A DNA stretch of 64,000 nt from an uncultured Candidatus Melainabacteria bacterium (GCA_934691935.1 CAKUTH010000002.1:248001-312000); one strand, 5' to 3'; shown: positions 6,322 to 15,470, counted from the stretch's first letter. Numbers and translations: made by a program. The notes: generated by a model from the letters alone, not told the origin.

Positions 6322-6858
6322 ATGTATCAGGTGAAAAATCAGATTTATTTAGATATGACAAAAAACCAAAAGTCTGCGTTATGTAATTTTTTACGCGCTT
6401 TGGTGAAAAAATCTCCAGAATTTTCGATAGAAGATATTTATGACAAGTTTGTTGAGGACGAAAGGTATTATTTTGAGATAAATAATCCGCATTTTGAGTT
6501 TTTGGAAGATTATTTGGATGATGAAAAGTTCTATTCTGATACAATGCTTTACTTGAAAGAATGCCGTAAATACTACGATTACAAGAAAAAACAAGAACCG
6601 ATTATTCAAGCTCAAAAAGAATATGAAAAAAGGAAACGAGCATTTTTGCGAGAAGTGAAAATGTCAAAAGAAACACCAACTAAAAAACAACTTTATTATT
6701 ATGAAAGTTTGTGCAAAAAATACAATTTGGAGAAAAAAGAGCTTACTTCAAAACTAGAGGCGAGGGATGAAATTGATAGGATATTGAATACTGTCGCGAG
6801 TGAAGCGTCGCACATTGCAGGGGTTCGACCTATAAATGATGAAAATGAGGATTTATGA
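6322..6858 (+). CDS. Hypothetical protein, charged and helical
   Basis: A 178-residue soluble protein that I do not recognise. It is rich in Lys, Glu and Tyr, with a probable coiled-coil or helical stretch (about residues 85-150, including KKKQEPIIQAQKEYEKRKRAFLREV as seen in parts). It ends four bases inside the start of prmC (ATGA overlap), so the two are probably translated together. Upstream TAGTAT/TATTAT boxes (6310-6318) lie within 6 nt of the ATG, with no Shine-Dalgarno sequence. Its role may relate to translation through the coupling with prmC, but that is only a guess. Confidence 0.6.
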   Translation: MYQVKNQIYLDMTKNQKSALCNFLRALVKKSPEFSIEDIYDKFVEDERYYFEINNPHFEFLEDYLDDEKFYSDTMLYLKECRKYYDYKKKQEPIIQAQKEYEKRKRAFLREVKMSKETPTKKQLYYYESLCKKYNLEKKELTSKLEARDEIDRILNTVASEASHIAGVRPINDENEDL

Positions 6859-7682
6859 CTATTCAAGAAATTTTGAAAATATTGACAGATAGTGGAATTG
6901 AACCAAATGAGGCAAATGTTGAAGTGAAGATGTTACTTGAGCATTTCGCAAATTATGGAGCAAAAGATATTATTATGGGTAATAAGTTGACAGATGATAA
7001 ATTAAAAATTGTCAAAGAAAAAGCTCAGCTTAGAGCCAAAACTCGTCAACCCATACAACATATTATTGGGTATGCTGATTTTATGGGTGAAAAATTTCTT
7101 GTAAATTCATCTGTATTGATTCCTCGGGATGAAACAGAAATTTTGGTGAGAAAAGCTATTGAAACAATTAATGAAAACGGATTTAAAATGGCATTGGATG
7201 TCGGCACTGGTTCTGGTTGCATAGCTTGTATGGTCGCAAAACATACAGATTGCCAGATTATCGGATTGGATGTTTCGACAGATGCGTTGAATGTTGCATT
7301 GGACAATGCATCAAGGTTAAATCTTTTTAATAAGGCTATTTTTAGAAAATCTGATGTTTTTTCTAATGTAAAGCCTCGTGAAAGTTTTGATATTATTATT
7401 TCTAACCCGCCTTATATACCTGCAGGAACAGTATTACAAAAAGAAGTTATGTTTGATCCAAAATTAGCACTATTTGCCAGTGATAAAGATGGACTTGAGT
7501 TTTACGAAAAAATTTCAAAAAACGCCCCAAAAATTTTGAATACTGGTGGATATTTGCTTTTTGAACTTGGAGTTGGACAATCGCAAGCGGTTAAGGATAT
7601 TATGGCGCAAGCAGGGTTCAAAGACTTTGAAATAATCAAAGATTTGGCTGGAATAGACAGGGTTATATCTGCTCATTTATAA
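6855..7682 (+). CDS. prmC: Peptide chain release factor N5-glutamine methyltransferase
   Basis: A 275-residue SAM-dependent methyltransferase that modifies the GGQ glutamine of release factors. It has the N-terminal PrmC helical domain, the SAM-binding motif LDVGTGSGCIACMVAK (about residues 115-130), the acidic loop IGLDVSTDAL, and the diagnostic NPPY motif (IISNPPYIPAG, about residue 180) that holds the glutamine. It overlaps the previous gene by 4 nt and is convergent with recJ, only 4 nt from its stop, with no clear terminator between them. Confidence 0.95.
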   Translation: MTIQEILKILTDSGIEPNEANVEVKMLLEHFANYGAKDIIMGNKLTDDKLKIVKEKAQLRAKTRQPIQHIIGYADFMGEKFLVNSSVLIPRDETEILVRKAIETINENGFKMALDVGTGSGCIACMVAKHTDCQIIGLDVSTDALNVALDNASRLNLFNKAIFRKSDVFSNVKPRESFDIIISNPPYIPAGTVLQKEVMFDPKLALFASDKDGLEFYEKISKNAPKILNTGGYLLFELGVGQSQAVKDIMAQAGFKDFEIIKDLAGIDRVISAHL

Positions 7683-7686
7683 AATT

Positions 7687-10023
7687 TTAACTCAATTCTA
7701 CCAATGAATATACATCATCTTCTAAAAGCGATTTTTGAAATTCTTCGCATTCTTCAATCATATCGAGCAGGGTTGAATATTTTTCGGAATGCAATACTTT
7801 TGTAATGTCGTTACTGTCGGTCAAATTTACGATATAATAGTCTTTTGTGTGTTCTTCAATTTTTATAAGTCCAATTTCTTCAAAAATTGAGAAAAGAAGG
7901 TTGAAAACATCGTAAGACTTGCCTAAAAAACTTGCACAGCGTCGCAATTCGACTTTGCCATTGTTGTTGTGACAAGCAAATTTAAGCATTTTATAAACAG
8001 TTTTTAAAAATTCTTCTTCATCCAGATATTTTTGTTCATAGTTCATAAAGTGAATAGCAGAAGGATTTGTAGCCTGCAAAATTGCGTCAAAAGTTTCTTT
8101 ATCTGCTGGATAATCAAAAAACATCAATCCATCACAAGGAAGTAAATCATCACGAGTAATTGCTTTTTCAGCCAATGTTGTGAATGGTTTGAGCATATCG
8201 CAGACTTGTTTGCTTTCGGCAAAAATCCTAATATTTTGTTTTGAATTTTTTACGTAATCGTTAACCAGTGGCAAAATATCAGTTTTTTTGCGGTGGTCAT
8301 AAATTTTTATTTTAGGTTTGTTGTCTTCCTCTTTGAGGTATTCGGAATGAATATCCTCTATTATTAGTTGCACGGTTGTGTTCCCGTTGTATTCGTTAAT
8401 TTGCGGGTGAAATGCTATATCCAAAACATCTCCTTTTACAAGAGAAATATCACCCTGTTTCCAACGAATACAGTTGAATTCAGAAGTTCCACAGTTGCAT
8501 GTTAGGCGTAAATGATTTTTATTTTCACCCATCAAGCGTTTTTCTTTTATTTTTAAATTTTTTATTACAAAAATCGGATTTGGATTACACATTCCGAACG
8601 GTTCAAGTTGAGAAATTTGTTCAACCAAGTCAACATGAATATCATCGGGTTCTAGTTCTAAATCAATATCCAAAAATGGTTTTAAAACCTTGCCTTGCGT
8701 TATTTCCTTGACAGTGTTGCAAAGTGCCGATTTTACTTCTTCAAAAGTGTGTTTGGAAAAAGATAAACCGCCTGCCATAGCGTGACCGCCAAAACCGTCA
8801 AACAGTTCTGAGTTTGCTGAAATTGCATCATAGAGATTTACGCCGTCGACGCTTCTGGCAGAGCATCTATATTGTTTTGTTTCTTCTGAATATGTCATCA
8901 AAAATGTTGGCTTATAATACTTTTCAACAAGCATAGATGCGACAATCCCGATAATCCCGACATGCCAATCTTTGTTAAACAAAACTATTGCAGAACCTCG
9001 GTTTCCTTCTTTTTGAAGCATTTCATCGGCTTGCAAAAATATGTTTTGGCAAAGTTCTTGTCTAACTTTATTGAATTCATTAAGGTTTTGTATTGCCATT
9101 TCGATTTCTTGCTTGTTGTCAGAAATCAAAACTTTGAGTGCCTCGTCAACGGTATCAAGACGTCCCGATGCGTTTATTCTCGGTGCAATTCCAAATGCTA
9201 TGTGCTCAGAAGTGATTTGACCTTTGTAGCCAGCGCTTTCTAGTAGTCTGGAAAGTCCATAATGTTTGCCGTTTGAGATTAAATCCAAGCCTTTTGTAAC
9301 TAAATATCTGTTTTCGCCGATAAGCGGAACTAAGTCGGCAACTGTTCCTACAGCGACGAATGGAAGAATTTCTGATATAAATTCAAGTTTTGAATATTTT
9401 TCCAAAACAGCTTGGGCAACCTTGAATGCAACACCTACCCCTGCAAGTGAGGCCAAACTTGAAATTTGTTTTGTTGTAAGACTTTCATCCAAAGCATTTG
9501 GGGCTTTTGGATTGATTATGCCATAAGCGTTAGGCAAAACTTCTGGTGCTTCGTGGTGATCCGTAATTATCACATCAATTTTAAAACTGTTTAAAAAATT
9601 GACTGCGTCGACATCAGAAATCCCGCAATCACAAGAGATTATCAGTTTTGGCTTTACTTGTGTCATAAGTTTTACAAGAGCTTTTGTGTCAAAACCGTGT
9701 CCTTCTTTTTCTCTGTGCGGAATGAAATAGTTTACGTCTGCGCCTAAGTATTTGAAAGTTTTGTATAGCAAAGAGGTGGATGTAACGCCGTCGGCATCAA
9801 AGTCCCCGTGGATAACGATTTTTTCGCCGTTGTCAATTGCATGCGCCAACCTTTCTATGCATTTTTCCATATCAGTAAAAACACGCGGATGAGTTAATTT
9901 CATTTCAAGCGGATTTAAAAACTCTTTGATTTCATCGTCAGTTTTAATCCCTCTTGTTATCAAAAGCCTTTTTATTAAAGACTTTTCTTGTCCATCGTAT
10001 TCCTTAAATCTCCACTCTTTCAT
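7687..10023 (-). CDS. recJ: Single-strand-specific DNA exonuclease RecJ
   Basis: A 778-residue 5'-3' exonuclease of recombination and mismatch repair. The DHH domain shows IHGDFDADGVTSTS (about residues 54-67) and DCGISDVDAV, then VIITDHHEAP. The DHHA1 part contains GFGGHAMAGGLSF, and an OB-like domain follows. The C-terminus is longer than in E. coli RecJ, as in many cyanobacterial relatives. The start at 10023 (MKEWRFKEYDGQ) is preferred over upstream frames because TACAAT (10030-10035) ends 6 nt before it. No Shine-Dalgarno sequence is present. Confidence 0.94.
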   Translation of the reverse strand: MKEWRFKEYDGQEKSLIKRLLITRGIKTDDEIKEFLNPLEMKLTHPRVFTDMEKCIERLAHAIDNGEKIVIHGDFDADGVTSTSLLYKTFKYLGADVNYFIPHREKEGHGFDTKALVKLMTQVKPKLIISCDCGISDVDAVNFLNSFKIDVIITDHHEAPEVLPNAYGIINPKAPNALDESLTTKQISSLASLAGVGVAFKVAQAVLEKYSKLEFISEILPFVAVGTVADLVPLIGENRYLVTKGLDLISNGKHYGLSRLLESAGYKGQITSEHIAFGIAPRINASGRLDTVDEALKVLISDNKQEIEMAIQNLNEFNKVRQELCQNIFLQADEMLQKEGNRGSAIVLFNKDWHVGIIGIVASMLVEKYYKPTFLMTYSEETKQYRCSARSVDGVNLYDAISANSELFDGFGGHAMAGGLSFSKHTFEEVKSALCNTVKEITQGKVLKPFLDIDLELEPDDIHVDLVEQISQLEPFGMCNPNPIFVIKNLKIKEKRLMGENKNHLRLTCNCGTSEFNCIRWKQGDISLVKGDVLDIAFHPQINEYNGNTTVQLIIEDIHSEYLKEEDNKPKIKIYDHRKKTDILPLVNDYVKNSKQNIRIFAESKQVCDMLKPFTTLAEKAITRDDLLPCDGLMFFDYPADKETFDAILQATNPSAIHFMNYEQKYLDEEEFLKTVYKMLKFACHNNNGKVELRRCASFLGKSYDVFNLLFSIFEEIGLIKIEEHTKDYYIVNLTDSNDITKVLHSEKYSTLLDMIEECEEFQKSLLEDDVYSLVELS

Positions 10024-10094
10024 AATTAGATTGTAACACAAAAAATAAATAGCTGAAAACAGGTTTTTTATTTCCTGATTTACATAATAAAAAA

Positions 10095-10123
10095 TTGACA
10101 ATTGCTTTACATTTATTTATAAT
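10095..10123 (+). promoter_or_regulatory. Promoter of the rpmF-plsX-fabH gene group
   Basis: A consensus TTGACA (10095-10100) and TATAAT (10118-10123) are separated by exactly 17 nt. This is one of the best promoters in the window, and a good ribosome-binding site follows. Confidence 0.85.
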
Positions 10124-10149
10124 TGTTGTTATGAAGAAGGAGTGTGAAA

Positions 10150-10401
10150 ATGGCACAACAATTTAATGCACAAAATATCAAAAAAAGAACATCTGTTCTT
10201 GTATTTTTAAAAGGTTCAACTGCACCTTTAGTTTTGTATGTTGAAAATCCAGAAGAATTTTATGCTGAGCTTAAGCAAACTATCAAATCTCCAACTGCAG
10301 TTTTAGTTGAAAAAGAAACTCAAGGTCCTTTGAAAAAAGTTTGTTTTATATCTAATCAAGTTGCGTCAGTCGCAATCCAAGAGGAGCAGTTTGTAGGATA
10401 A
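10150..10401 (+). CDS. Small conserved-looking protein upstream of the YceD/L32 genes
   Basis: An 83-residue protein that I do not recognise. It starts MAQQFNAQNIKKRTS and has alternating beta-type segments (VLVFLKGS, PLVLYVENP, TAVLVEKET, KVCFISNQVASVAI), which suggests a small beta-rich fold that could bind RNA or protein. The ATG at 10150 is chosen because AAGGAG lies 8 nt upstream; an in-frame GTG 6 nt earlier is too close to it. It is the first gene of the ribosome and fatty-acid group, immediately followed by the YceD-like gene. Confidence 0.75.
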   Translation: MAQQFNAQNIKKRTSVLVFLKGSTAPLVLYVENPEEFYAELKQTIKSPTAVLVEKETQGPLKKVCFISNQVASVAIQEEQFVG

Positions 10402-10890
10402 ATGGATTACAAAATTTCTATTGAAGAATTAGAAAATACGCCAGCAAAAACCCTTGATGTTCATTTTGAAGAAAAAATTGAAGGGTTAAATTGCGTTGCT
10501 CCAATTATTGCAGATTTAACAGTTTTGTCGTTGGGTGAATTCGTAGAAGTCAGAGGAAATGTTAAGGGAATCGTGACTTTGGAATGCGATTTATGCTTAA
10601 AAGAATTTGAATATAAATTTGATTTTGACATAGATGAAATGTTTGCCAAAAGTGCACTCTTAGAGGATTACGGGCAAGAAACAGAACTCAAAGACGGACA
10701 ATTTGTAACTGATTTGCAAGGTTCAGATGAGATTGATATTTATGACTTATTGTATCAATCTGTAATATTAAATTTACCAAATAAGAAAGTTTGTGGTATA
10801 AATTGTAATGGGGATAAATTTTTGAAAGAAGAAAATTTATCTGACCCAAGACTAGATGTGTTTAAAAACATCAAATTAGATAGGGAATAA
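10402..10890 (+). CDS. YceD/DUF177 family protein
   Basis: A 162-residue member of the DUF177 (YceD) family, which is linked to 23S rRNA accumulation and is usually encoded next to rpmF, as here. The diagnostic CxxC lies in LECDLCLKEFEYKF (about residues 59-72), with a further Cys pair in KKVCGINCNG near the C-terminus. An acidic central part (DLQGSDEIDIYDLLYQSVILNLP) matches the family. It starts directly after the preceding stop codon, so the genes are tightly coupled. Confidence 0.88.
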   Translation: MDYKISIEELENTPAKTLDVHFEEKIEGLNCVAPIIADLTVLSLGEFVEVRGNVKGIVTLECDLCLKEFEYKFDFDIDEMFAKSALLEDYGQETELKDGQFVTDLQGSDEIDIYDLLYQSVILNLPNKKVCGINCNGDKFLKEENLSDPRLDVFKNIKLDRE

Positions 10891-10957
10891 ATCCCGCACC
10901 CTTTCCATACAGGGGTTGATAGAAATATAAGTAGAAGAAAACATAAAGGAAAAGAAA

Positions 10958-11248
10958 ATGGCAGTACCTAAGAAAAGAACAGGACATTCCGCTCAAGGAC
11001 ACAGAAGAAGCAACTGGAAAGCTACAAAACCAGCTACTACAAAATGCCCAAATTGCGGTGAAACAGTATTAGCACACACAGTATGTACAGCTTGCGGTAC
11101 ATATAAAGGACAACCAGTTAGCTTGAAAGACAGAGTTGAAGAAGCTCCAGCTAAACCTGCTAAAAAATCAACTAAAAAAGTTGTAGAAGCTGAAAAAGTT
11201 GAAGAAGTAAAAGCAGAAGAAGTTGTTGAAGAAAAAACTGAAGAATAA
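10958..11248 (+). CDS. rpmF: 50S ribosomal protein L32 with an unusual C-terminal tail
   Basis: The N-terminal 55 residues are a normal L32 (MAVPKKRTGHSAQGHRRSNW) with a zinc ribbon (CPNCGE, then CTACG). The protein continues for about 40 further residues of low-complexity Lys/Glu/Ala/Val sequence (KPAKKSTKKVVEAEKVEEVK and so on), giving 96 residues instead of about 57-60. The tail is in the same codon style and ends at a normal stop, so it is not an obvious assembly artefact. A repeat hairpin lies directly downstream, before plsX. Confidence 0.93.
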   Translation: MAVPKKRTGHSAQGHRRSNWKATKPATTKCPNCGETVLAHTVCTACGTYKGQPVSLKDRVEEAPAKPAKKSTKKVVEAEKVEEVKAEEVVEEKTEE

Positions 11249-11249
11249 T

Positions 11250-11332
11250 AAAGGCACTAAGACATTAAGGCACTAGGGCACTAAGTTCATTTAATATCTT
11301 AGTATCTTAGAGCCTTAGTAACTTAGTATCTT
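11250..11332. repeat. ACTAAG-type inverted repeat between rpmF and plsX
   Basis: A left arm built from AAGGCACTAAG-like units (11252-11286) faces a right arm of CTTAGTATCTTAG-like units (11298-11332), separated by about 11 nt. The arms pair imperfectly over roughly 35 bp. The same units occur in the larger repeat elements at 20929-21353 and 26883-28590. Confidence 0.8.
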
Positions 11333-11352
11333 TTGTGATAGAGAGGGATAAG

Positions 11353-12411
11353 ATGACAAGAATAGCTATTGATGCAATGGGTGGTGACCACGCACCACAT
11401 GAGATTGTTGCAGGTGCCGTATGGGCAGCTAAAGAATATAACGTTGCAATTGAACTTGTTGGTAAACAAGATAGAATTGAACAAGAGCTTGATAAAATTA
11501 CCCACGAAGGGTTTATGACTGATATGGGTAAAGGTGGTCCTGCAAAAACTCGCGTTAAGATTGATACATCAAAATTAGATATAAAAATTACCCATGCTTC
11601 AGAAGTTATTGAGATGGGCGAAGCTCCAGGACAAGCTATTCGTAAAAAGAAAAAATCATCTATCGTATTAGCAGTTGATGCTGTTGCGAAAGGAAGTTCT
11701 GCTGCTGTTGTGGCTGCTGGTTCTACTGGTGCAGCAATGGCTTCAAGTTTGTTTGGTTTAGGTAGAATTCCAGGGATTGATAGACCAGCTATTGCGGTTA
11801 CTTTACCAACAATTAAACAGCCGATAGTTGTTATTGACGGTGGTGCTAACAGCAATTGTACACCTGAAATGCTTTATCAATTTGCTATTATGGGTGCAAC
11901 ATTCTCTAAAAATGTTTTGGGAATTGAACATCCGAGAGTTGGTATTTTGAATATCGGTGAAGAAGCTGGAAAAGGTAACGAACTTGCTCAGACAACATAC
12001 AAACTTTTAGAAGAACAACATGAAAGAATTAATTTTGTTGGAAATATTGAAGGTAAAGAAATTTTCTTGAGTGTTTGTGATGTTGTTGTTTGTGACGGCT
12101 TTGTTGGAAATGTTGCGTTGAAGGTTACAGAAGGTACTTCTTCAATGTTGTTCAGAATGTTGAAACAAGAATTCAAATCGGATTTGGTAGGTAAAATTAT
12201 CGGATTGCTTGCAAAACCGTTTATGAGAAGAATTTATACAAAAATTAACTATGAAGAATTTGGTGGCGCATTGCTTTTAGGTGTAAAAGGGATTACAGTA
12301 ATTTCACACGGTAGAAGTAAAGCCTATGCTATCAAAAACGCAGTTAGAGTTGCAAAACATGCTGTGGAAACAGGTGTTAACGAAAAAATCGCTAAATTTT
12401 ATGAGGAATAA
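11353..12411 (+). CDS. plsX: Phosphate acyltransferase PlsX
   Basis: A 352-residue enzyme that converts acyl-ACP and phosphate to acyl-phosphate for phospholipid synthesis. It carries the family start RIAIDAMGGDHAPHEIVAG, the central ASEVIEMGEAPGQAIRKKK, the glycine-rich VVAAGSTGAAMA and the late DVVVCDGFVGNVALK. The ATG at 11353 follows GAGAGG by about 6 nt and is preferred over an in-frame GTG at 11335 that would lie at the edge of the repeat hairpin. It is followed by fabH after 2 nt. Confidence 0.95.
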   Translation: MTRIAIDAMGGDHAPHEIVAGAVWAAKEYNVAIELVGKQDRIEQELDKITHEGFMTDMGKGGPAKTRVKIDTSKLDIKITHASEVIEMGEAPGQAIRKKKKSSIVLAVDAVAKGSSAAVVAAGSTGAAMASSLFGLGRIPGIDRPAIAVTLPTIKQPIVVIDGGANSNCTPEMLYQFAIMGATFSKNVLGIEHPRVGILNIGEEAGKGNELAQTTYKLLEEQHERINFVGNIEGKEIFLSVCDVVVCDGFVGNVALKVTEGTSSMLFRMLKQEFKSDLVGKIIGLLAKPFMRRIYTKINYEEFGGALLLGVKGITVISHGRSKAYAIKNAVRVAKHAVETGVNEKIAKFYEE

Positions 12412-12413
12412 TT

Positions 12414-13424
12414 ATGACAGATAAATTAATCCCGCTAAAAATCGCGGGTGTTGGATACAGTTTACCCGAAACAGTTGTTACAAACGACGATTTGACACAA
12501 TTATATGAAACATCTGATGAATGGATTTATTCACGTACTGGTATTAAAGAAAGACGAGTTGTTTCTGGTGAGCAAAATGCTATAGATTTGGGTTTTGAGG
12601 CGGCTCAAAATGCTTTGAATAAGGCGAAAATGCAACCGAATGACATTGATTTAATTATCGCTGCGTCTTCAGCTCCACCTGATTTATACCCAGCTATTGC
12701 GTGTCATATTCATCAAAGATTAGGTATTGAAAAACAAATTCCTGCATTTGATATTACAGCAGCATGCTCAGGCTTGATATATGCGTTGAGTATTGCGAGA
12801 GCTTATATTGCATCAGGTATGTATAAAAATATTTTGTTAGTTGCAACAGATAACAACTCAAGATTAGTTGATTGGAGCGACAGAGGAACATCAATTTTGT
12901 TTGGTGATGGTGCTGGTGCTATGGTTGTTACTCAGTCAGATGACGGTGTCGACGATATTATTGCAATTGACATTCAAGCTGACGGCAACTTCGGCAATTT
13001 GATTGAACTTTCATTTGACGGAAAAAATTGCCCGCTTGTTGAACAATATGAGCAAAAACCAAAAGGAATTAGAATGAATGGTCGTGGCGTTTATACGTTT
13101 GTTGCCAAGATTTTACCGCATTATGTAGAAAATTTAGTTGAAAAATCAGGTATGAAGGCGGATGATATTGATTACTTAATTCCTCACCAAGCGAATATCA
13201 GAATTATTCAAGCTGTACAAGAAAGACTTGGTTACCCTGATGAAAAAGTTGTAACTAATATCAAATACTACGGTAATACTTCAGCGGCGTCTATTCCGAT
13301 TGCTTTGGCAGAAAGCGTTGAAAAAGGAAATGTCAAACTTGGCTCAACTGCAATTCTTTGCGGATTTGGTGCTGGTATGACATGGGGTGGCGCAATTGTA
13401 AGACTTCGTGAAGGCATTTGCTAG
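12414..13424 (+). CDS. fabH: 3-oxoacyl-ACP synthase III (FabH)
   Basis: A 336-residue condensing enzyme that starts fatty-acid synthesis from acyl-CoA and malonyl-ACP. The catalytic triad is visible: Cys in DITAACSGLIYAL (about residue 119), His in YLIPHQANIRI (about 258) and Asn in YYGNTSAASIP (about 288). The length is standard. It closes the tight group that starts with the 83-residue gene at 10150 and ends at a strong terminator (13454-13475), so this group is probably one transcript. Confidence 0.95.
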   Translation: MTDKLIPLKIAGVGYSLPETVVTNDDLTQLYETSDEWIYSRTGIKERRVVSGEQNAIDLGFEAAQNALNKAKMQPNDIDLIIAASSAPPDLYPAIACHIHQRLGIEKQIPAFDITAACSGLIYALSIARAYIASGMYKNILLVATDNNSRLVDWSDRGTSILFGDGAGAMVVTQSDDGVDDIIAIDIQADGNFGNLIELSFDGKNCPLVEQYEQKPKGIRMNGRGVYTFVAKILPHYVENLVEKSGMKADDIDYLIPHQANIRIIQAVQERLGYPDEKVVTNIKYYGNTSAASIPIALAESVEKGNVKLGSTAILCGFGAGMTWGGAIVRLREGIC

Positions 13425-13453
13425 GTTTAAGTATTAAAAGTATCAAAAAAAAG

Positions 13454-13475
13454 CGGAGCGTAAGCTCCGTTTTTT
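13454..13475 (+). terminator. Terminator after fabH
   Basis: A CGGAGC-GTAA-GCTCCG hairpin with a GNRA-type loop is followed by six T. Confidence 0.9.
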
Positions 13476-13581
13476 ATCTCATAAATTAATATTGTGATAA
13501 AAATTTTGAGATCAAGTCAATTTTTTGAGAAAAAGATACTTTATTAAAATGTAGGTAAAACATTATTTTAGGAAAATAACG

Positions 13582-13917
13582 GTGAAGGTTTCAAGAATAG
13601 TACAACAGATAGTTCCGAAAGATATACAACGGGCCAATAGTATAGTTTCAACAGCCTTAAAAACTGGATATAAAAAAGGGTCTATTTTTGCTCAAAATAA
13701 TAATATTACTGGAGCAAAGAAGGTTTATACAAAATCAAAATCTGCTGTTAAAGAATTAAAATCCGTAAAATTTAAGAAAGAAGATGCTCCAGCAGTAGCA
13801 GCTGCGATAGCTAGTATTTTGCCAATTCCTATTCCAGGGTTGAGTATCGTTGCTTATGGAGTTGGTCATGCAATCCAATATGGTTTAAAAAAGGCAAACC
13901 AATTTAGAATTTTGTAG
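13582..13917 (+). CDS. Small hypothetical protein with a hydrophobic Gly/Pro segment
   Basis: A 111-residue basic protein with a GTG start. The N-terminal two thirds is Lys/Ser-rich (SKSAVKELKSVKFKKED). Residues about 72-98 form a hydrophobic stretch with IPIPG (AAAIASILPIPIPGLSIVAY) that could be one membrane segment or hairpin. I do not recognise the family. The ribosome-binding site is weak (AGGAAA). It stands alone between a terminator and a convergent gene. Confidence 0.6.
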   Translation: MKVSRIVQQIVPKDIQRANSIVSTALKTGYKKGSIFAQNNNITGAKKVYTKSKSAVKELKSVKFKKEDAPAVAAAIASILPIPIPGLSIVAYGVGHAIQYGLKKANQFRIL

Positions 13918-13960
13918 AATTAAACCTACTTTTTAATTATTATTTTGCTCTTGTAAAAAT

Positions 13961-14284
13961 TTAGTGTCTTTTGCCCTTATAAGACCCATATTTGAGTTTG
14001 TTTACTATTCCCATTAAAAATTTAAGTTTTAGCACGAAAGATTCTTTGCCAGTATAGGTTATCGAGTCAATCGGATAATTTCTGTTTGCAACTTTTTTAA
14101 AATGTTGGATTGTGTTTGAATTTGTTCCAAAAATTTCCAAAATATCATAAGGCAATTCGTGGTTTATAATTCGAGAAAGTTTTTTTGTTCCGAATTCGTC
14201 AAGTTCGGGCAAAAAGCGATTTATGCTTTGCGAACTCATGCCTTGAAATGAGATATTATCTTTTTGGATTTTTTCGATTGACAT
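13961..14284 (-). CDS. Small hypothetical protein with an ISFQG motif
   Basis: A 107-residue basic protein beginning MSIEKIQKDNISFQGMSS. The N-terminal SFxG motif resembles short motifs seen in several proteins of this genome (compare SSFGANS in the 32467-33474 protein). No domain is recognised. The ribosome-binding site AGGAAGGAAC lies just upstream of the ATG. It is convergent with the 111-residue gene, and its role is unknown. Confidence 0.6.
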   Translation of the reverse strand: MSIEKIQKDNISFQGMSSQSINRFLPELDEFGTKKLSRIINHELPYDILEIFGTNSNTIQHFKKVANRNYPIDSITYTGKESFVLKLKFLMGIVNKLKYGSYKGKRH

Positions 14285-14440
14285 TATTAGTTCCTTCCTC
14301 TTTTTTAAAATCGAAACAGAATTAAAATTGACTATTTTAATGAGTTTCTTAATATATCTTATTACAAGAATGTTTTATTTTCAGCGTATTTGTTATATAA
14401 TGAACCAGTTAAAGTATTACAAGATAGAGGGATTACAATT

Positions 14441-15391
14441 ATGACAAAAAAAATAGCATTCTTATTTCCTGGACAAGGTTCTCAGGCCGTAGGTATGGGA
14501 AAAGATTTGTATGATAATTTTGAAAGCGCGAAAAAAGTTTTTGATTGTGCAGATAGCGTTTTGGGTAAAAAAGTTACAACATTGTGCTTTGAAGGCCCTG
14601 AAGATTCATTGAAACAAACAGTTAATACACAGCCTTGTATCGTAACAATGTCAATTTCAGCTCTTGAAGCGTTGAAATCTCAATTAGGTATCAAGCCTGA
14701 TTTTGTTGCAGGTCACTCTTTGGGTGAATATTGTGCGATGTATGAAGCTGGTGTTATGTCTTTGGAAACAACTTTCAAAGCAATCCAAAAACGTGCAGAT
14801 TTGATGAATGAATCAGCAACTGGTGGTGCTATGTCAGCTGTTCTTAATGCTCCTGAAGGTGCTTTAGAAGAAGCATTAAAAGAGGCATCAAGTGTTGGAT
14901 ATGTTGATGTCGCAAACTATAATTCACCTGCTCAAGTTGTAATTACAGGTGATAATGATGCGGTTGCCAAAGCTGGTGAAATCTTGTTGGCAAAAGGCGC
15001 TAGACGTGTTGTACCATTGCCTGTTTCTGGAGCTTTCCACTCAAAATTTATGGAAAAAGCAGGACATGAATTTGAAGGTTTTGTAGCTGATTTGGAATTG
15101 AACAATGCCTCAATCCCTGTAGTTACAAACGTTGATGCTACAGCTACATCCGAAAGTGCTGATTTTAGAACAAAAATGCCAAAACAAATATATTCATCAG
15201 TACATTGGACACAAACAATTCAACAAATGGTAAAAGACGGCGTTGAAATCTTTGTTGAAATCGGACCTGGAAAAGTTCTTGCAGGTTTGAACAAGAAAAT
15301 TGCACCAGAAGCGAAAATGTTTAATGTGTTTGATAAAGCTAGTTTGGAAAGTACAATTTCAGCATTGAAAGAAGAATTAGCACTAGTTTAA
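14441..15391 (+). CDS. fabD: Malonyl-CoA:ACP transacylase (FabD)
   Basis: A 316-residue enzyme that loads malonyl groups onto acyl carrier protein. It shows the N-terminal FLFPGQGSQAVGMG, the nucleophile motif GHSLGEY (Ser about residue 91), the conserved Arg in KRADLMN, and the catalytic His in SGAFHSKFM (about 201). The start MTKKIAFLF is preferred over an upstream frame. A TATAAT box lies at 14396-14401, and GAGGG is the likely ribosome-binding site. It ends at a strong bidirectional terminator. Confidence 0.95.
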   Translation: MTKKIAFLFPGQGSQAVGMGKDLYDNFESAKKVFDCADSVLGKKVTTLCFEGPEDSLKQTVNTQPCIVTMSISALEALKSQLGIKPDFVAGHSLGEYCAMYEAGVMSLETTFKAIQKRADLMNESATGGAMSAVLNAPEGALEEALKEASSVGYVDVANYNSPAQVVITGDNDAVAKAGEILLAKGARRVVPLPVSGAFHSKFMEKAGHEFEGFVADLELNNASIPVVTNVDATATSESADFRTKMPKQIYSSVHWTQTIQQMVKDGVEIFVEIGPGKVLAGLNKKIAPEAKMFNVFDKASLESTISALKEELALV

Positions 15392-15433
15392 TCGCTTAGA
15401 ATTGTAATTTAATGTGAATTAACATAAAAACTT

Positions 15434-15470
15434 AAAAATAGTCGTTCTAATTTAAGAACGACTATTTTTT
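15434..15470. terminator. Bidirectional terminator between fabD and pcrA
   Basis: The long stem AATAGTCGTTCT/AGAACGACTATT has T runs on both sides, so it can end fabD (plus) and the convergent pcrA (minus). Confidence 0.88.
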
